Notes: generated by a model from the sequence alone, not told the origin. A stretch of DNA of 64,000 bases from an uncultured SAR116 cluster alpha proteobacterium (GCA_902578815.1 CACHEI010000001.1:97129-161128), one strand, 5' to 3'; shown: positions 34,076-43,555, numbered from the stretch's first letter. Program-made: numbers and translations.

Positions 34076-34577
34076 ATGCTACGGAAAATTATGGAAATAT
34101 GCCGTAGGAATCTAATTTTGTTTCGTGTTTTCAATGATGTTCTTGGTTTGACAAGTGGATTCAGTTTCGGCGTCTATAGTTTGCCAATTCTTACCGCGGA
34201 AACAGGTCTGAAAAATGCTGCGATCACCGCCCGCCAATCCACCATCGAGCGACGGGGGTGAATTTCATCGCAACCTCAAAGGTTCTGACAGTCTGCATTG
34301 GGCTGAGGAAACAATCATGGTTGGCAACAATGCTGTCTGGCGGGACGGCAGCTTGTCACCTGGCCCTGACTACCGGTGTTATGTTGCACTAATCTTTGTT
34401 GAGACAGAAGAGATTTTCCTGGCTATAAAATCACAGTCCGTCGAGGTTGGGTCGGTCAAGGCCCTTACCAATTTCACGCTGCAGCTGCCGGATAGTGTGA
34501 ATGTGGATGAATTTCTGGCAGAGGTGATCTGGTGTGAGGCATTTTTAAAACTTATTACGGCAGCTGAATTGTCGTGA
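34076..34577 (+). pseudogene. Membrane-anchored DM13-domain protein, frameshifted
   Basis: Frame 1 (34076-34261) encodes a membrane segment ending GFSFGVYSLPILTAE, typical of the N-terminal anchor of DM13 proteins, and stops at TGA 34259-34261. A second frame then gives the DM13 domain: GEFHRNLKGSDSLHW, LSPGPDYRCYVALIFVETEE and VIWCEAFLKLITAAEL, ending at 34577. Removing one G from the five-G run 34254-34258 joins the two into a 166-residue protein of expected layout. DM13 is thought to be an electron-transfer or redox domain; its bacterial function is unproven. The break could be a real mutation, an assembly error in a homopolymer, or a +1 recoding site. Confidence 0.8.
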
Positions 34578-34631
34578 TGGTTTCGGTGACGAAAGCTTTC
34601 CATCAGAGTTTCATGAAAGGCGTTGCAGGCG

Positions 34632-35591
34632 ATGCCAGCGGAAGAAATCCTGCTAGACCTGAAAAATGTGGACCTACCGGGCGCAGAGACAATGCGGTTG
34701 TCGGATGTGATCAATATCTATGAGAGCCTTCGGCCGATAATGCCAAAGCCACGCAGTGTAACGCCAACGCATCTATCACGCCTGGTTGACGTGCTCCCTG
34801 AGGTCGATGCCCTGATCCTTGATGGATATGGCGTGATCAATGTTGGTGACGGGCTGATTGCAGGTATTGATGAGTTGTTTGATCAGGCCACGAAACGGCA
34901 AGTGCCGATCATTGTGTTGACCAATGGTGCCAGCTTTGGCGCCGAGATGGCGTGGCAGAAATACCGGAAATGGGGTCTGGCGATCGCCCGTAATCACGTT
35001 GTCTCAAGCCGAGATGCGCTTGAGGCTGCTCTGCAGGACCGCCCCGCTGGGATTGTGTATGGCTCGCTCAGTGGCACCTCGACGCCACTTGGCTATGAGG
35101 ATGAGCTGCGCTATGGCAGAGATGCTGATTTTTTTGAACAGGCTGATGAATTTGTATTTCTTGGCACGATTGACTGGAACAGCGATGATCAGGATCAATT
35201 CGAGGCTGCGATGCGCCAACGCGAACGGCGGATCCATGTTGCCAATCCCGATGTGGTGTCACCGCAGGCCAGTGGTTTTTCCATCGAGCCCGGTTATTGG
35301 GCGATGCGGGCGATGAAAAACACGGGTGTTCCCGTTTCCTGGTATGGCAAGCCCCACGTCGCCTCATTTGAAATGGCCTTTGCCCGGCTTGAGGCTGTCA
35401 CTAAGCAGCGTTTTGAGAAGTCGCGTGTGGCAATGGTTGGTGATAGTCTGCATACTGATATCATCGGCGGCTCGGCATTCGGTTTGCGCAGCGTGTTGCT
35501 GACAGATTATGGATTGTTCCGCGATGGCGGGGCCATCCAGATGATTAATTCCTGTGGCATCTATCCTGACTGGATTGTCAATCGGCTGTAA
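34632..35591 (+). CDS. HAD-superfamily hydrolase, class IIA
   Basis: A 319-residue phosphatase-like protein of the NagD/PGP-type HAD class. The nucleophile region is DALILDGYGVINVGD, then VLTNGASFG (motif II Thr), a cap domain and the C-terminal metal-binding ARVAMVGD-like segment VAMVGDSLHTDIIGGSAFGLRSVLL. The first motif reads DGYGV rather than DxDGV, as in the alphaproteobacterial TIGR01459 subgroup. The substrate is not known. The start is uncertain between ATG 34632 and TTG 34623. It is followed closely by folB. Confidence 0.82.
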   Translation: MPAEEILLDLKNVDLPGAETMRLSDVINIYESLRPIMPKPRSVTPTHLSRLVDVLPEVDALILDGYGVINVGDGLIAGIDELFDQATKRQVPIIVLTNGASFGAEMAWQKYRKWGLAIARNHVVSSRDALEAALQDRPAGIVYGSLSGTSTPLGYEDELRYGRDADFFEQADEFVFLGTIDWNSDDQDQFEAAMRQRERRIHVANPDVVSPQASGFSIEPGYWAMRAMKNTGVPVSWYGKPHVASFEMAFARLEAVTKQRFEKSRVAMVGDSLHTDIIGGSAFGLRSVLLTDYGLFRDGGAIQMINSCGIYPDWIVNRL

Positions 35592-35630
35592 CGGGATCCC
35601 GACTTTCAACTCATATGCAGATGGGGTGGC

Positions 35631-35984
35631 ATGATAAACAGACGTTTTATTCTCGAGGGGTTGGAGTGCATGAGCCGTATTGGCATTTACGACCATGAGC
35701 GCGCTACACCACAGCGTGTGCTGATTGACGCTGAGCTGCTGCTGTCGCCGGTCAGTGAGCCGATGTCTGATGATGTTGATGATTCGCTCAATTATGATGT
35801 GATTCGCGAAACCATTGTGAAGATTGTTGCCTCCCGCCATTTTGACTTGCAGGAAACATTGGCTCGTGAATTGTTTGATGCCCTGCGGATGTTGGACGGG
35901 GTGATTGGACTGCGCGTGCGAACTGCCAAGCCGGATGCTTATCCCGACTGCAAGCAGATTGCCTATCAGCTATCTGATCTTTGA
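35631..35984 (+). CDS. folB: Dihydroneopterin aldolase
   Basis: Cleaves 7,8-dihydroneopterin to 6-hydroxymethyl-dihydropterin in folate synthesis. The 117-residue tunnelling-fold protein has the LEGLECMSRIGIYDHERATPQ start (active-site Glu and Tyr region) and NYDVIRETIVKIV. The C-terminal VRTAKPDAYPDCKQIA carries the conserved K-P-x-A pattern. ATG 35631 follows GGGGTGG. folE, another folate gene, lies far away at 58.9 kb. Confidence 0.88.
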   Translation: MINRRFILEGLECMSRIGIYDHERATPQRVLIDAELLLSPVSEPMSDDVDDSLNYDVIRETIVKIVASRHFDLQETLARELFDALRMLDGVIGLRVRTAKPDAYPDCKQIAYQLSDL

Positions 35985-36012
35985 GGGGGTGACCGGGGTG
36001 TAACTGACTGCC

Positions 36013-36747
36013 ATGTATGACGACATATTGGAAATCAAGACTTTCTATAAGGCGCGTCAGGGCCGACAGGTGGCGGCGCGGCTACGGCCTAGGGTGACTG
36101 ATTTCTGGGAGCGGTCTAAGGGGTGCTGTAACATTGCCATCGGCTTTGCCACGCCGTTTCTGCGGCAGGATGATGTTGATTCCATGCTGATGCCACAAAG
36201 TCAGGGTGTCCTCGTTTGGCCGCGTAACCAGCCGGTGCGCTCGACGCTTGTCGATCCGCACGCACTTCCGGTTCCCGACGTGCAAACCGACCGCCTGCTT
36301 CTGGTGCATGCACTTGAGTTTAACTCGGACCCCGGCAGGATGCTGGATGAATGCTGGCGGATCCTTGATGGAGCTGGCCGGTTGCTGGTGATTGTACCAA
36401 ATCGACACGGCATGTGGACGCGGGCGGAAGGGACGCCATTCGGGCATGGCCGCCCCTATTCACGGCGCCAGCTGCGCCAGTTGCTGCAGCATCATGGTTT
36501 CGAGCCTCGGCCGATAACGACCATGCTTTTCATGCCGCCAATGGCGACAGGCTGGACGCTGAAACTATCGCACAGCATGGAACGCGTTGGCGCACGCTGG
36601 TGGCCGGCGCTGGGTGGTGTGCTGCTTGCTGAGGCGGATAAAATACTCTATGCACCAGCTGGAAAGACCAGTAAACTGCGCAGCTCCAGACCGCGTGCCA
36701 GACCACGTCTTGCGCTGCAGACCAGCCAGGTCACGCGGCGGCTTTGA
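36013..36747 (+). CDS. SAM-dependent methyltransferase-like protein
   Basis: The 244-residue product fits the type-11 methyltransferase fold. CCNIAIGFATPFL stands at the SAM-binding loop, LVHALEFNSDPGRMLDECWRILDGAGRLLVIVPNRHGMW at motifs II-III, and GRPYSRRQLRQLLQHHGF near the C-terminus. Motif I lacks the canonical GxGxG, which is typical of this alphaproteobacterial group encoded beside chorismate mutase and tyrA. The methyl acceptor is unknown. A basic C-terminal tail (KLRSSRPRARPRLAL) follows the domain. Confidence 0.8.
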   Translation: MYDDILEIKTFYKARQGRQVAARLRPRVTDFWERSKGCCNIAIGFATPFLRQDDVDSMLMPQSQGVLVWPRNQPVRSTLVDPHALPVPDVQTDRLLLVHALEFNSDPGRMLDECWRILDGAGRLLVIVPNRHGMWTRAEGTPFGHGRPYSRRQLRQLLQHHGFEPRPITTMLFMPPMATGWTLKLSHSMERVGARWWPALGGVLLAEADKILYAPAGKTSKLRSSRPRARPRLALQTSQVTRRL

Positions 36748-36856
36748 GGTTAAATCTGGACACGGGTCAAACTCGGTCAGTATTTGGGTGTAGGCGTTGG
36801 GCATTGTCGCATTACACTTGCACAGGACTATCGTTGCTTCTATTTCTGGATTATTG

Positions 36857-37528
36857 ATGACTGACAAGTTGACCGAACTTCGCACCGCGCTCGACAGCCT
36901 TGATGATGAAATCATAGCGCTGCTGGAAAGACGTTTTGAAATATCCAGACGTGTGGCTGCTGCAAAAAATGGCAGCGAAACTGTCAGACCAGGACGAGAG
37001 GCCGCCATCATGCGCAGGCTGCAGAGCGCTGCTCCTGATTTGGACCCGGCAGTTCTTGCCGGTGTCTGGCGTCACATATTTTCCGCGAGTGTTGCCCAAC
37101 AGCAGGGCAGTTTGCGCATCGCCACGCATCAAGACTCGCTGGTCACCGCGCATTGGCATTTTGCCAATGGTGCGACGTTTGATGTCATTGATGATGTGGA
37201 CAGGCTCTTTGATGCGGTGCCGGGGCAGGCTGACTATATCGTGGTGCCCTGCACTGCGACAGCCAGGATTGCAAATCACCTTCTGGTCAATCAGGGGGCG
37301 ATGATTGTTGCTCGCACACCGCTTGTTGATGTCTCCGGTATCAGCCCCTGTTTTATCATCGGATCGAATGAGGCGGATGCCTCTGGCGCCGATATCAATC
37401 TATATGCAGTGGCTGACGGTGATCGCTGTTCGATTGTCGAGGTTGCTGGCGATGCTACACTCGAGGTAAAAGGTGACAAGACAAAATTCATTGGTAAGGT
37501 TGCAGACTGGTTGTCGCCGCACCGGTGA
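36857..37528 (+). CDS. Chorismate mutase with degenerate prephenate dehydratase-like C-terminus
   Basis: Residues 1-85 form an AroQ-type chorismate mutase helical domain (LTELRTALDSLDDEIIALLERR, then RRVAAAKNG, RPGREAAIMRRLQ, VWRHIFSASV), converting chorismate to prephenate. The remaining 138 residues (LRIATHQDSLVTAHWHF onward) follow the layout of the prephenate dehydratase half of the P-protein. They lack the TRF and other catalytic motifs, so that activity is unlikely. ATG 36857 gives the conserved start (MTDKLTELR). tyrA follows 28 bases later; hisC, usually between them, is missing. Confidence 0.82.
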   Translation: MTDKLTELRTALDSLDDEIIALLERRFEISRRVAAAKNGSETVRPGREAAIMRRLQSAAPDLDPAVLAGVWRHIFSASVAQQQGSLRIATHQDSLVTAHWHFANGATFDVIDDVDRLFDAVPGQADYIVVPCTATARIANHLLVNQGAMIVARTPLVDVSGISPCFIIGSNEADASGADINLYAVADGDRCSIVEVAGDATLEVKGDKTKFIGKVADWLSPHR

Positions 37529-37556
37529 GGGCATCCCTCAGACAGAAAGCGCCAGA

Positions 37557-38435
37557 ATGGCCCCTATTTTTGAAAAAATCACCATTATTGGCATGGGACT
37601 TATCGGATCATCGATCGCTCTAGCGACCCGCCGGGCGGCCCTGGCCGCCTCCATATGCGGCTGTGATGCCGGGCTGGATATTGGACAGCGCGTAACCAAG
37701 CTGGCTTTGGTTGACCGATTCGAGGCCGATCCCAGCCTCGCCGTAGCGGATGCTGATCTTGTGATCATGGCGGTGCCAGTTGGTGCCATGGCCGACCTCA
37801 GTGCGAAGATCGTTCCTCACATGAAGGATGGAGCGGTTCTGACCGATACCGGTTCAACAAAACGGTCTGTTGTCCGTGATGTCAGCCCGCATGTGAGTGA
37901 CTCTATCCATTGGGTTCCCTCGCATCCACTTGCAGGAACGGAATATTCTGGTCCTGAGGCGGGGGTCGTGGATCTGTTTAATGGGCGCTATTGGCTTGTC
38001 CTGCCGCTTGACGCACCCGAGGAAATGGTGGCGAAATTCGAGTCCTTCGTGACAGGTCTGGGGTCCGTATGCGAGCGGATGGATGCCGATTATCATGATA
38101 AAGTGACAGCGTTGACTTCCCATCTGCCGCATTTGATCGCCTATACCATCGTCAGTACCGCTGTTGATCTGGAACAGCAATTAAAGAATGATGTGATCAG
38201 ATTTTCGGCATCTGGCTTCCGCGATTTCACCAGACTGGCATCGTCTGATCCAGTGATGTGGCGTGATGTTTTCCTGAACAATGATACGGCGGTCCTTGAG
38301 ATGCTGCAGCGATTTTCAGAAGATCTGTCCTATCTACAAAGAGCAATCCGCTGGCAGGAAGGTGACAAGCTTGAAGAGTTGTTTCACCGCACGCGTGAAA
38401 TCAGGCGGTCGATCATTGATGCCGGCCAGTCCTAG
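37557..38435 (+). CDS. tyrA: Prephenate/arogenate dehydrogenase
   Basis: Oxidative decarboxylation of prephenate (or arogenate) in tyrosine synthesis. The 292-residue product has the Rossmann motif GMGLIGSSIAL near residue 11, VIMAVPVGAM, LTDTGSTKRSVV and the catalytic region HWVPSHPLAGTEYSGPEAG. The helical C-terminal domain contains HDKVTALTSHLPHLIAY. Length fits the class. Whether it prefers prephenate or arogenate cannot be read from the sequence. Confidence 0.94.
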   Translation: MAPIFEKITIIGMGLIGSSIALATRRAALAASICGCDAGLDIGQRVTKLALVDRFEADPSLAVADADLVIMAVPVGAMADLSAKIVPHMKDGAVLTDTGSTKRSVVRDVSPHVSDSIHWVPSHPLAGTEYSGPEAGVVDLFNGRYWLVLPLDAPEEMVAKFESFVTGLGSVCERMDADYHDKVTALTSHLPHLIAYTIVSTAVDLEQQLKNDVIRFSASGFRDFTRLASSDPVMWRDVFLNNDTAVLEMLQRFSEDLSYLQRAIRWQEGDKLEELFHRTREIRRSIIDAGQS

Positions 38436-38441
38436 CCTGTC

Positions 38442-39158
38442 TCAAACGCTGAAATAGACAGTCAGATATTTGGCATATTCACGGGCTAATAGCCGGAGTG
38501 ATGCCGGATCCCACCACCAATTGGAAAGATCAAGATCGTCTGGGTTTACGGGCCATTGATAAAGGTCAACATTCGGCAGTTCACGGCTGAAGATAAGCAG
38601 AGCGCGAGGCATGTGATAATTTGCTGTGACAAGCCGGAGTGATTGCATGCCATGCGAGTGCGACCATTCGCGGGTACTTTTGGCATTGCCAAATGTGTCC
38701 TGTGCGGCGTGATCCAGCTCCACACAGCAGAATAATGTGTTGATCTGCGCCTCACTCAAACCCAGCGCCTGCACGAGAATGGCCCTGTTTACACCCTTTC
38801 CTACACCAGAAATTAGCATCTTATCGGCAAATCCCTGTGTCAGGAGCCTGACACCGTCATCCAGCCGTTGCTGGCCACCTGTCATCACAACGATGCCATC
38901 AGTAAACTGTATCTGGCCGGTTGTTGCCTTAGGTAGGGTGAGAACAAAATGCTGGAAACTGGCAATCAGCGTCGCCAAAAGAACGGCCACTACCACGAGT
39001 GGATATCTGCGTCGGTTGGTTGCGGTACCTTGGCTTGGCGGCTGGTAATGCGTCTTGGACCCACTAATATCGGGGATGTCGGTCGCTTTGCCTCTGGTCA
39101 TTTTCCGGCTTGCCGACATGCGTTTTTGCAAGTTTGGACGCTTTGTTGACTGTGTCAT
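38442..39158 (-). CDS. YdcF-like (DUF218) membrane protein
   Basis: A 238-residue protein with a polar, basic N-terminus of about 50 residues, one membrane helix (YPLVVVAVLLATLIASFQHFV) and a DUF218 domain. DUF218 landmarks are GIVVMTGGQQRLDDGVRLL, MLISGVGKGVN, TFGNAKSTREW and LVTANYHMPRALL. DUF218 proteins include ElyC and SanA, involved in envelope integrity; the activity is not settled. ATG 39158 is used because GAGGTGG lies 8 bases upstream. It is convergent with tyrA with only six bases between stops. Confidence 0.85.
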   Translation of the reverse strand: MTQSTKRPNLQKRMSASRKMTRGKATDIPDISGSKTHYQPPSQGTATNRRRYPLVVVAVLLATLIASFQHFVLTLPKATTGQIQFTDGIVVMTGGQQRLDDGVRLLTQGFADKMLISGVGKGVNRAILVQALGLSEAQINTLFCCVELDHAAQDTFGNAKSTREWSHSHGMQSLRLVTANYHMPRALLIFSRELPNVDLYQWPVNPDDLDLSNWWWDPASLRLLAREYAKYLTVYFSV

Positions 39159-39342
39159 AGTTGGAACCACCTCATGGCTTTCCCGCTTGCGGCTAAATGG
39201 TTGTTGATTGCAAAACAGGCCTTAATACGGGATCAAAGCATATTTTTAGCATGACTATGGCGCAATTTCACCCGTTGGCCTTTATCAATTTTCCGCATTG
39301 AGGTATCGATTGAATAATCTTAACGAGTTTGGACTAATTCGG

Positions 39343-39945
39343 ATGCTTTTGACATGCCCCAGCTGTGAGACGATCTTTCGAGTAGACAGCCAGAATTTGA
39401 ACGCAGATGGCCAGACTGTTCGTTGCTCGGTCTGTTCGCACTTGTGGTTTGCCGTGCCGCCCAGAAGCGCTGGTATTAGTCTAAAAAAACCAAAGCGGGT
39501 CCCAACTAGAGGCTCGAAGGGTCTGCGTGTGCTTTTGGTGCTCCTGCTATTGCTTGGCGCGCTTGTCGGTGGAGTGGTTCACCAGCGGGTAGTGCTGACC
39601 GCCTATCTGCCCGGTCTTGTACCCGGCTATGATCTTCTTGGGATGACAATACGCGCAAACATTGACAAGCTCGAGGTTATTAATCTGAAAGCCGCGCACA
39701 CTGGTGATACGTTGCGCTTGAGTGGCAGTTTGCAAAATAATAGCGAGTTCGATACACATGCCGCTGATCTGCTTGTCACGGTTGCTACCACCGATGGTAC
39801 GATCATAAATGAACAGATGGTCATGCCGGACGACCGTATTATCAAGGCTGGCGGATCAACACCGTTTTTCCTGCAGCTCAACGTCGAGAAATCAGCTGAG
39901 GCTGTTGTCACGGTTGTGCCGATTGCCAAGCGGATTACTCGCTAG
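39343..39945 (+). CDS. Zinc-ribbon (MJ0042-type) membrane protein
   Basis: The 200-residue product begins MLLTCPSCETIFRVD and continues VRCSVCSHLWFA, a CxxC-CxxC zinc ribbon of the MJ0042 class. A basic linker is followed by one transmembrane helix (LRVLLVLLLLLGALVGGVV) and a periplasmic DUF3426-like domain (GDTLRLSGSLQNNSE). Relatives are usually encoded beside ftsE-ftsX in alphaproteobacteria. Here ftsEX are absent and ydcF is the divergent neighbour. Function is unknown. Confidence 0.82.
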   Translation: MLLTCPSCETIFRVDSQNLNADGQTVRCSVCSHLWFAVPPRSAGISLKKPKRVPTRGSKGLRVLLVLLLLLGALVGGVVHQRVVLTAYLPGLVPGYDLLGMTIRANIDKLEVINLKAAHTGDTLRLSGSLQNNSEFDTHAADLLVTVATTDGTIINEQMVMPDDRIIKAGGSTPFFLQLNVEKSAEAVVTVVPIAKRITR

Positions 39946-39970
39946 CTGACCACTGACCTCTTCCAAAAGA

Positions 39971-41230
39971 TCAAAAGTTGGGAATGGACTCCTCGTCCAG
40001 AAGACTTTTTACTGATCGCTGTTGACGCAAAACATTTACCTTACCGTCAAGAACCATGACCTCGCCTGCCGGTGGTCTTGTGTTGTAGCTGGAGGCCATC
40101 ACAGCACCATAGGCACCTGCTGACATCACGGCGAGGCGATCACCTGTCTGCAGATTTGGCATCTGTCTTTCTCTGCCAAGATAGTCACCTGTTTCACAGA
40201 CAGGGCCAACAATGTCGGCAAGGCCGATTGCTGGCCCAAGGTTGCTTAGTGGCTCGATATTGTGATGCGCTTCATAGAGGGTTGGGCGGAGTAGATCATT
40301 CATCGCGGCGTCAACAATGATGAAACGCTTGTTGTCTCCTTGCTTGACGAAAATCACCTCAGTCAGCAGAACGCCGTTATTGGCAACAATCGCGCGGCCC
40401 GGTTCAAAACCAAGAGTGAATCCCGTATTTTTGAAAATGCGCTGAACAAGTGCCCCATAATCGGTGAAATCCGTTGCTGTGCCTCCATCATAATCCACAC
40501 CGACTCCGCCGCCCAGATCAAGTGTTGGTACTGGCATGCCCTCACTGCGCAGCGATTGCCCAAGATCAAGCAATGCACAATAGGCCTTTTCAAAAGGTGC
40601 AAGATTCTGGATCTGCGAGCCGATGTGAACAGCCAACCCAGCTGGTGCAATATTTGGGTCATCATGTAGCCGGTGATAGAGGTCTGCCGCCTCGCGTTGA
40701 TCGGTCGAGATGCCAAATTTGGTTGACCGCTGGCCAGTTGATATCTTCGCGTGGGTGCCCGGCTCGACATCGACATTTACCCGCAGGGCAACAGGTGCGA
40801 CAACACCCAACTCGTTGGCAATTGATGAAATGGAATCGAGTTCAGCTGGAGATTCGGCATTGATCTGGCCAATGCCGGCGGTCAGCGCCTGCGCAATCTC
40901 GGTCCGGCTTTTACCAACGCCCGAAAAGACAATATCGGCAGGTGCAATGCCTGCTGCCAGAGCCCGGTCAAGCTCTCCACCCGATACAATGTCGGCACCG
41001 GCACCATGACGTGCTAACAGGGCAATGACACCAAGTGCTGAATTCGCCTTCAACGCGAAATGAACATTGCCAGCAACTGGCGCAACGGCCGACGCAAAAC
41101 TGGTGAAAGCATCACGGATGCCATTGCCGGAATAAACATAAAGTGGGGTGCCGAGTTTGTCAGCGATCTCTGCCAATGGTGTTGAATCAACCAGCAGATG
41201 GCCATTGGCATCACGATGAAAGGCACACAT
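39971..41230 (-). CDS. lysA: Diaminopimelate decarboxylase
   Basis: PLP-dependent final step of lysine synthesis from meso-diaminopimelate. The 419-residue protein has the PLP lysine Lys61 in HFALKANS, IVSGGELDRAL, LDLGGGVGVDYDG and the C-terminal half-site GPVCETGDYLG with AYGAVMASSYNTRPP. Length is normal. AGGAC precedes the ATG. It is the last gene of argH-lptM-lysA, the order typical of alpha- and gammaproteobacteria. Confidence 0.97.
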   Translation of the reverse strand: MCAFHRDANGHLLVDSTPLAEIADKLGTPLYVYSGNGIRDAFTSFASAVAPVAGNVHFALKANSALGVIALLARHGAGADIVSGGELDRALAAGIAPADIVFSGVGKSRTEIAQALTAGIGQINAESPAELDSISSIANELGVVAPVALRVNVDVEPGTHAKISTGQRSTKFGISTDQREAADLYHRLHDDPNIAPAGLAVHIGSQIQNLAPFEKAYCALLDLGQSLRSEGMPVPTLDLGGGVGVDYDGGTATDFTDYGALVQRIFKNTGFTLGFEPGRAIVANNGVLLTEVIFVKQGDNKRFIIVDAAMNDLLRPTLYEAHHNIEPLSNLGPAIGLADIVGPVCETGDYLGRERQMPNLQTGDRLAVMSAGAYGAVMASSYNTRPPAGEVMVLDGKVNVLRQQRSVKSLLDEESIPNF

Positions 41231-41272
41231 GGGACGGTCCTGTTAGCAGATGGGGTTGGTGACCATTGCTGA

Positions 41273-41398
41273 TCAGCTTGCGGATGATTTCTCGGGAATT
41301 TCTGAAGGGCGATAAGGATCACCTGCCTTACCGCAGGCAGACAGTCCGCCAAGCCCAGCCATGATAATCAAAAAGGTGATTGCAAATTGCCGCATCAT
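41273..41398 (-). CDS. lptM: LptM-like small lipoprotein
   Basis: A 41-residue open frame between argH and lysA encodes MMRQFAITFLIIMAGLGGLS, then the lipobox cysteine (LSAC) and GKAGDPYRPSE. Signal sequence, lipobox, the G-K-x-G-D-P-x-x-P pattern and position directly before lysA are diagnostic of LptM (YifL). In E. coli LptM helps the LPS translocon LptDE mature. GTGGAG lies 7 bases before the ATG. Confidence 0.9.
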   Translation of the reverse strand: MMRQFAITFLIIMAGLGGLSACGKAGDPYRPSEIPEKSSAS

Positions 41399-41437
41399 AT
41401 CGTTACTCCACTGCTATGCTCTAGGTTAGGTGACGCA

Positions 41438-42874
41438 TCATCCAATGTGAAAGCGTTTTTTTGCATCCGCAATGCGGGCGCTGACCTCGGCGGGTGCCGT
41501 GCCACCAAAGCTGCGGCGCGCCGCCACTGCATTTTCCACTTTCAGAATGCCGATCACCTCTGCGGTGATCAATGGCTCGATTGCCTGCATGTCGGCAAGC
41601 GGTACAGCGTCAAGGTCGACGCCGCGCTGTGCCGCAAGTGCGACGATGCTACCGCTGATGTGATGCGCTTCACGGAATGGAATTCCAAGCTCGCGTACAA
41701 GATAATCGGCAAGATCGGTGGCTGTCGGAAAACCGTTGGTCAGGGCCTGACGCATGGCATTTGGATTGGGCTGCATGTCCGAGACCATGCCAGCCATAGC
41801 GGCAATCGCAATACCGAGCGCGTCGGCGGCGTCGAAAACACCCTCCTTGTCCTCCTGCATGTCCTTACCATAGGCAAGTGGCAGCCCCTTAAGGACAATC
41901 AGCAGCCCGTTCAACGCACCGATGATTCGTCCAGGCTTGGCCCTGATAAGCTCGGCGGCGTCCGGATTACGCTTTTGCGGCATGATTGACGAGCCGGTGG
42001 TATAGGCGTCCGACAGTTTCACAAAGCCAAACCTGTCTGATGACCAGATAACGATCTCCTCTGCCAGACGCGATAGATGCACCGAGCAAATGGCACCGCT
42101 AGCTAGGAAGTCGAGGGCAAAATCACGGTCAGACACAGCGTCCATGGCATTCGCCGCCGGCCTGTCAAAACCGAGCATTTCGGCCGTCATGTGACGATCG
42201 ATTGGAAAGGATGTGCCTGCGAGTGCTGCTGCGCCAAGCGGCGACTCATTCAGCCGCCGATGGGCATCGGCAAACCGTGATCTGTCACGGCCAATCATTT
42301 CGACATAGGCCATGAGGTGAAAGCCAAAGGTCACCGGCTGGGCCGTCTGCAAATGGGTGTAGCCGGGCATCAATGTTTCAGCATGCGCCTCTGCCTGGGC
42401 AAGCAGGGCAGCCTGTAGATTGGCAAGTGCCGCATCAAGCGTCTCCAGGAGCATCCGCACCCACATCTTGAAATCAGTTGCCACCTGATCATTGCGCGAC
42501 CGTGCTGTATGAAGCCTTCGGGCAGGCTCTCCAACAATTTCGGCGAGCCGGGTCTCGATATTCATATGAATGTCTTCAAGCTCTGGGCTAAAGGTGAATG
42601 CGCCGGCCCGGATCTCTGCGCCGATCTGCTCAAGGCCTTGATTGATTGCCTTCAGATCTTGAGCGCTGATTATTCCGCAATGGGCGAGCATGGCGGCATG
42701 CGCCTGTGATCCTGCGATATCCTGTTGGTAAAGACGCTGGTCATAGCCGATTGACGCGTTGATATCCTGCATCAGCTGCGATGGCCCGCTTGAGAAGCGG
42801 CCGCCCCAGATGCTAGACTTCGTTGCATGATTCTGTGCTGTCACAGCTGTCAGTGATTTTTGTTTTTTCGTCAT
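41438..42874 (-). CDS. argH: Argininosuccinate lyase
   Basis: Final step of arginine synthesis, releasing fumarate. The 478-residue product has [13 protein letters not shown] near the start, the [12 protein letters not shown] segment and the fumarase-superfamily signature [12 protein letters not shown]. Start ATG 42874 (MTKKQKS) gives the family-typical length. It lies only 28 bases from the divergent tlpA start, leaving no room for separate promoters. The rest of the arginine genes in this window (argD, argF) are at 53-56 kb. Confidence 0.96.
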   Translation of the reverse strand: MTKKQKSLTAVTAQNHATKSSIWGGRFSSGPSQLMQDINASIGYDQRLYQQDIAGSQAHAAMLAHCGIISAQDLKAINQGLEQIGAEIRAGAFTFSPELEDIHMNIETRLAEIVGEPARRLHTARSRNDQVATDFKMWVRMLLETLDAALANLQAALLAQAEAHAETLMPGYTHLQTAQPVTFGFHLMAYVEMIGRDRSRFADAHRRLNESPLGAAALAGTSFPIDRHMTAEMLGFDRPAANAMDAVSDRDFALDFLASGAICSVHLSRLAEEIVIWSSDRFGFVKLSDAYTTGSSIMPQKRNPDAAELIRAKPGRIIGALNGLLIVLKGLPLAYGKDMQEDKEGVFDAADALGIAIAAMAGMVSDMQPNPNAMRQALTNGFPTATDLADYLVRELGIPFREAHHISGSIVALAAQRGVDLDAVPLADMQAIEPLITAEVIGILKVENAVAARRSFGGTAPAEVSARIADAKKRFHIG

Positions 42875-42902
42875 CGCCTCAATCACCCGGATTTGAAACC
42901 CC

Positions 42903-43487
42903 ATGCTTTATACGCAGCTTTTCTTGAACTTTCAGCCAAAAACGGAACTTTTTGTTGGTCTAAAAACGACTGTCAGATCGGCAGTGCTTGCTATCTTTGT
43001 GGTTTGTGTGCTGATGGGCGGGTCTGCCGCAGCGTCCGGGCTGCCGGATGTGGCCCCGCAGAGCGTACAGGGTCTTAAGGTTGAGATCATGAATATGGAT
43101 GGCCGGCCGGTGACGCTGGCTGACTATCACGGGGCGCCTTTATTGGTAAATTTCTGGGCTACATGGTGTCCGCCCTGCGTCGCTGAACTGCCAGCTCTCG
43201 AACGCGCCATTGCACCCCTCGAGGCACAATCCGTCAGGGTGTTATTGGTTTCAGTTGATCGGGGCGGTGCTAAAAAAGCTGTTCCATTTCTGGAAAAACA
43301 TGGCGTCAGCAGTCCTGAACTGGCCTTTGATCCAATGGGCGCTCTCCCACGCCATCTAGCGGTAAGGGGCCTGCCAACGACCTTTCTGCTGTCAGCTGAC
43401 CAGACAAAATCTTGGGCATTTGTTGGCCCGTTCGAGTGGGACATGCCGCAGGTGCAGCAGGACCTCCAGGCGCTTCTGTCACAATGA
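42903..43487 (+). CDS. tlpA: TlpA-like membrane-anchored thioredoxin
   Basis: A 194-residue thiol-disulfide protein. An N-terminal membrane segment (about residues 25-45) leads into a thioredoxin fold with [15 protein letters not shown] and cis-Pro loop RGLPTTFLL. TlpA in related bacteria acts in the periplasm, reducing copper chaperones and CcoA/CoxB-type cytochrome oxidase subunits. A nearby sco1 and ctaA fit a role in oxidase assembly, though that is inference. Position beside argH is conserved in alphaproteobacteria. The start is not well supported by a ribosome-binding site. Confidence 0.88.
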   Translation: MLYTQLFLNFQPKTELFVGLKTTVRSAVLAIFVVCVLMGGSAAASGLPDVAPQSVQGLKVEIMNMDGRPVTLADYHGAPLLVNFWATWCPPCVAELPALERAIAPLEAQSVRVLLVSVDRGGAKKAVPFLEKHGVSSPELAFDPMGALPRHLAVRGLPTTFLLSADQTKSWAFVGPFEWDMPQVQQDLQALLSQ

Positions 43488-43555
43488 CGTGCGAGAGTAG
43501 AAAAAGGCAGACCCACGGACCGTATTTTTTTCAATATCCAGCTGGCAATATCCGC

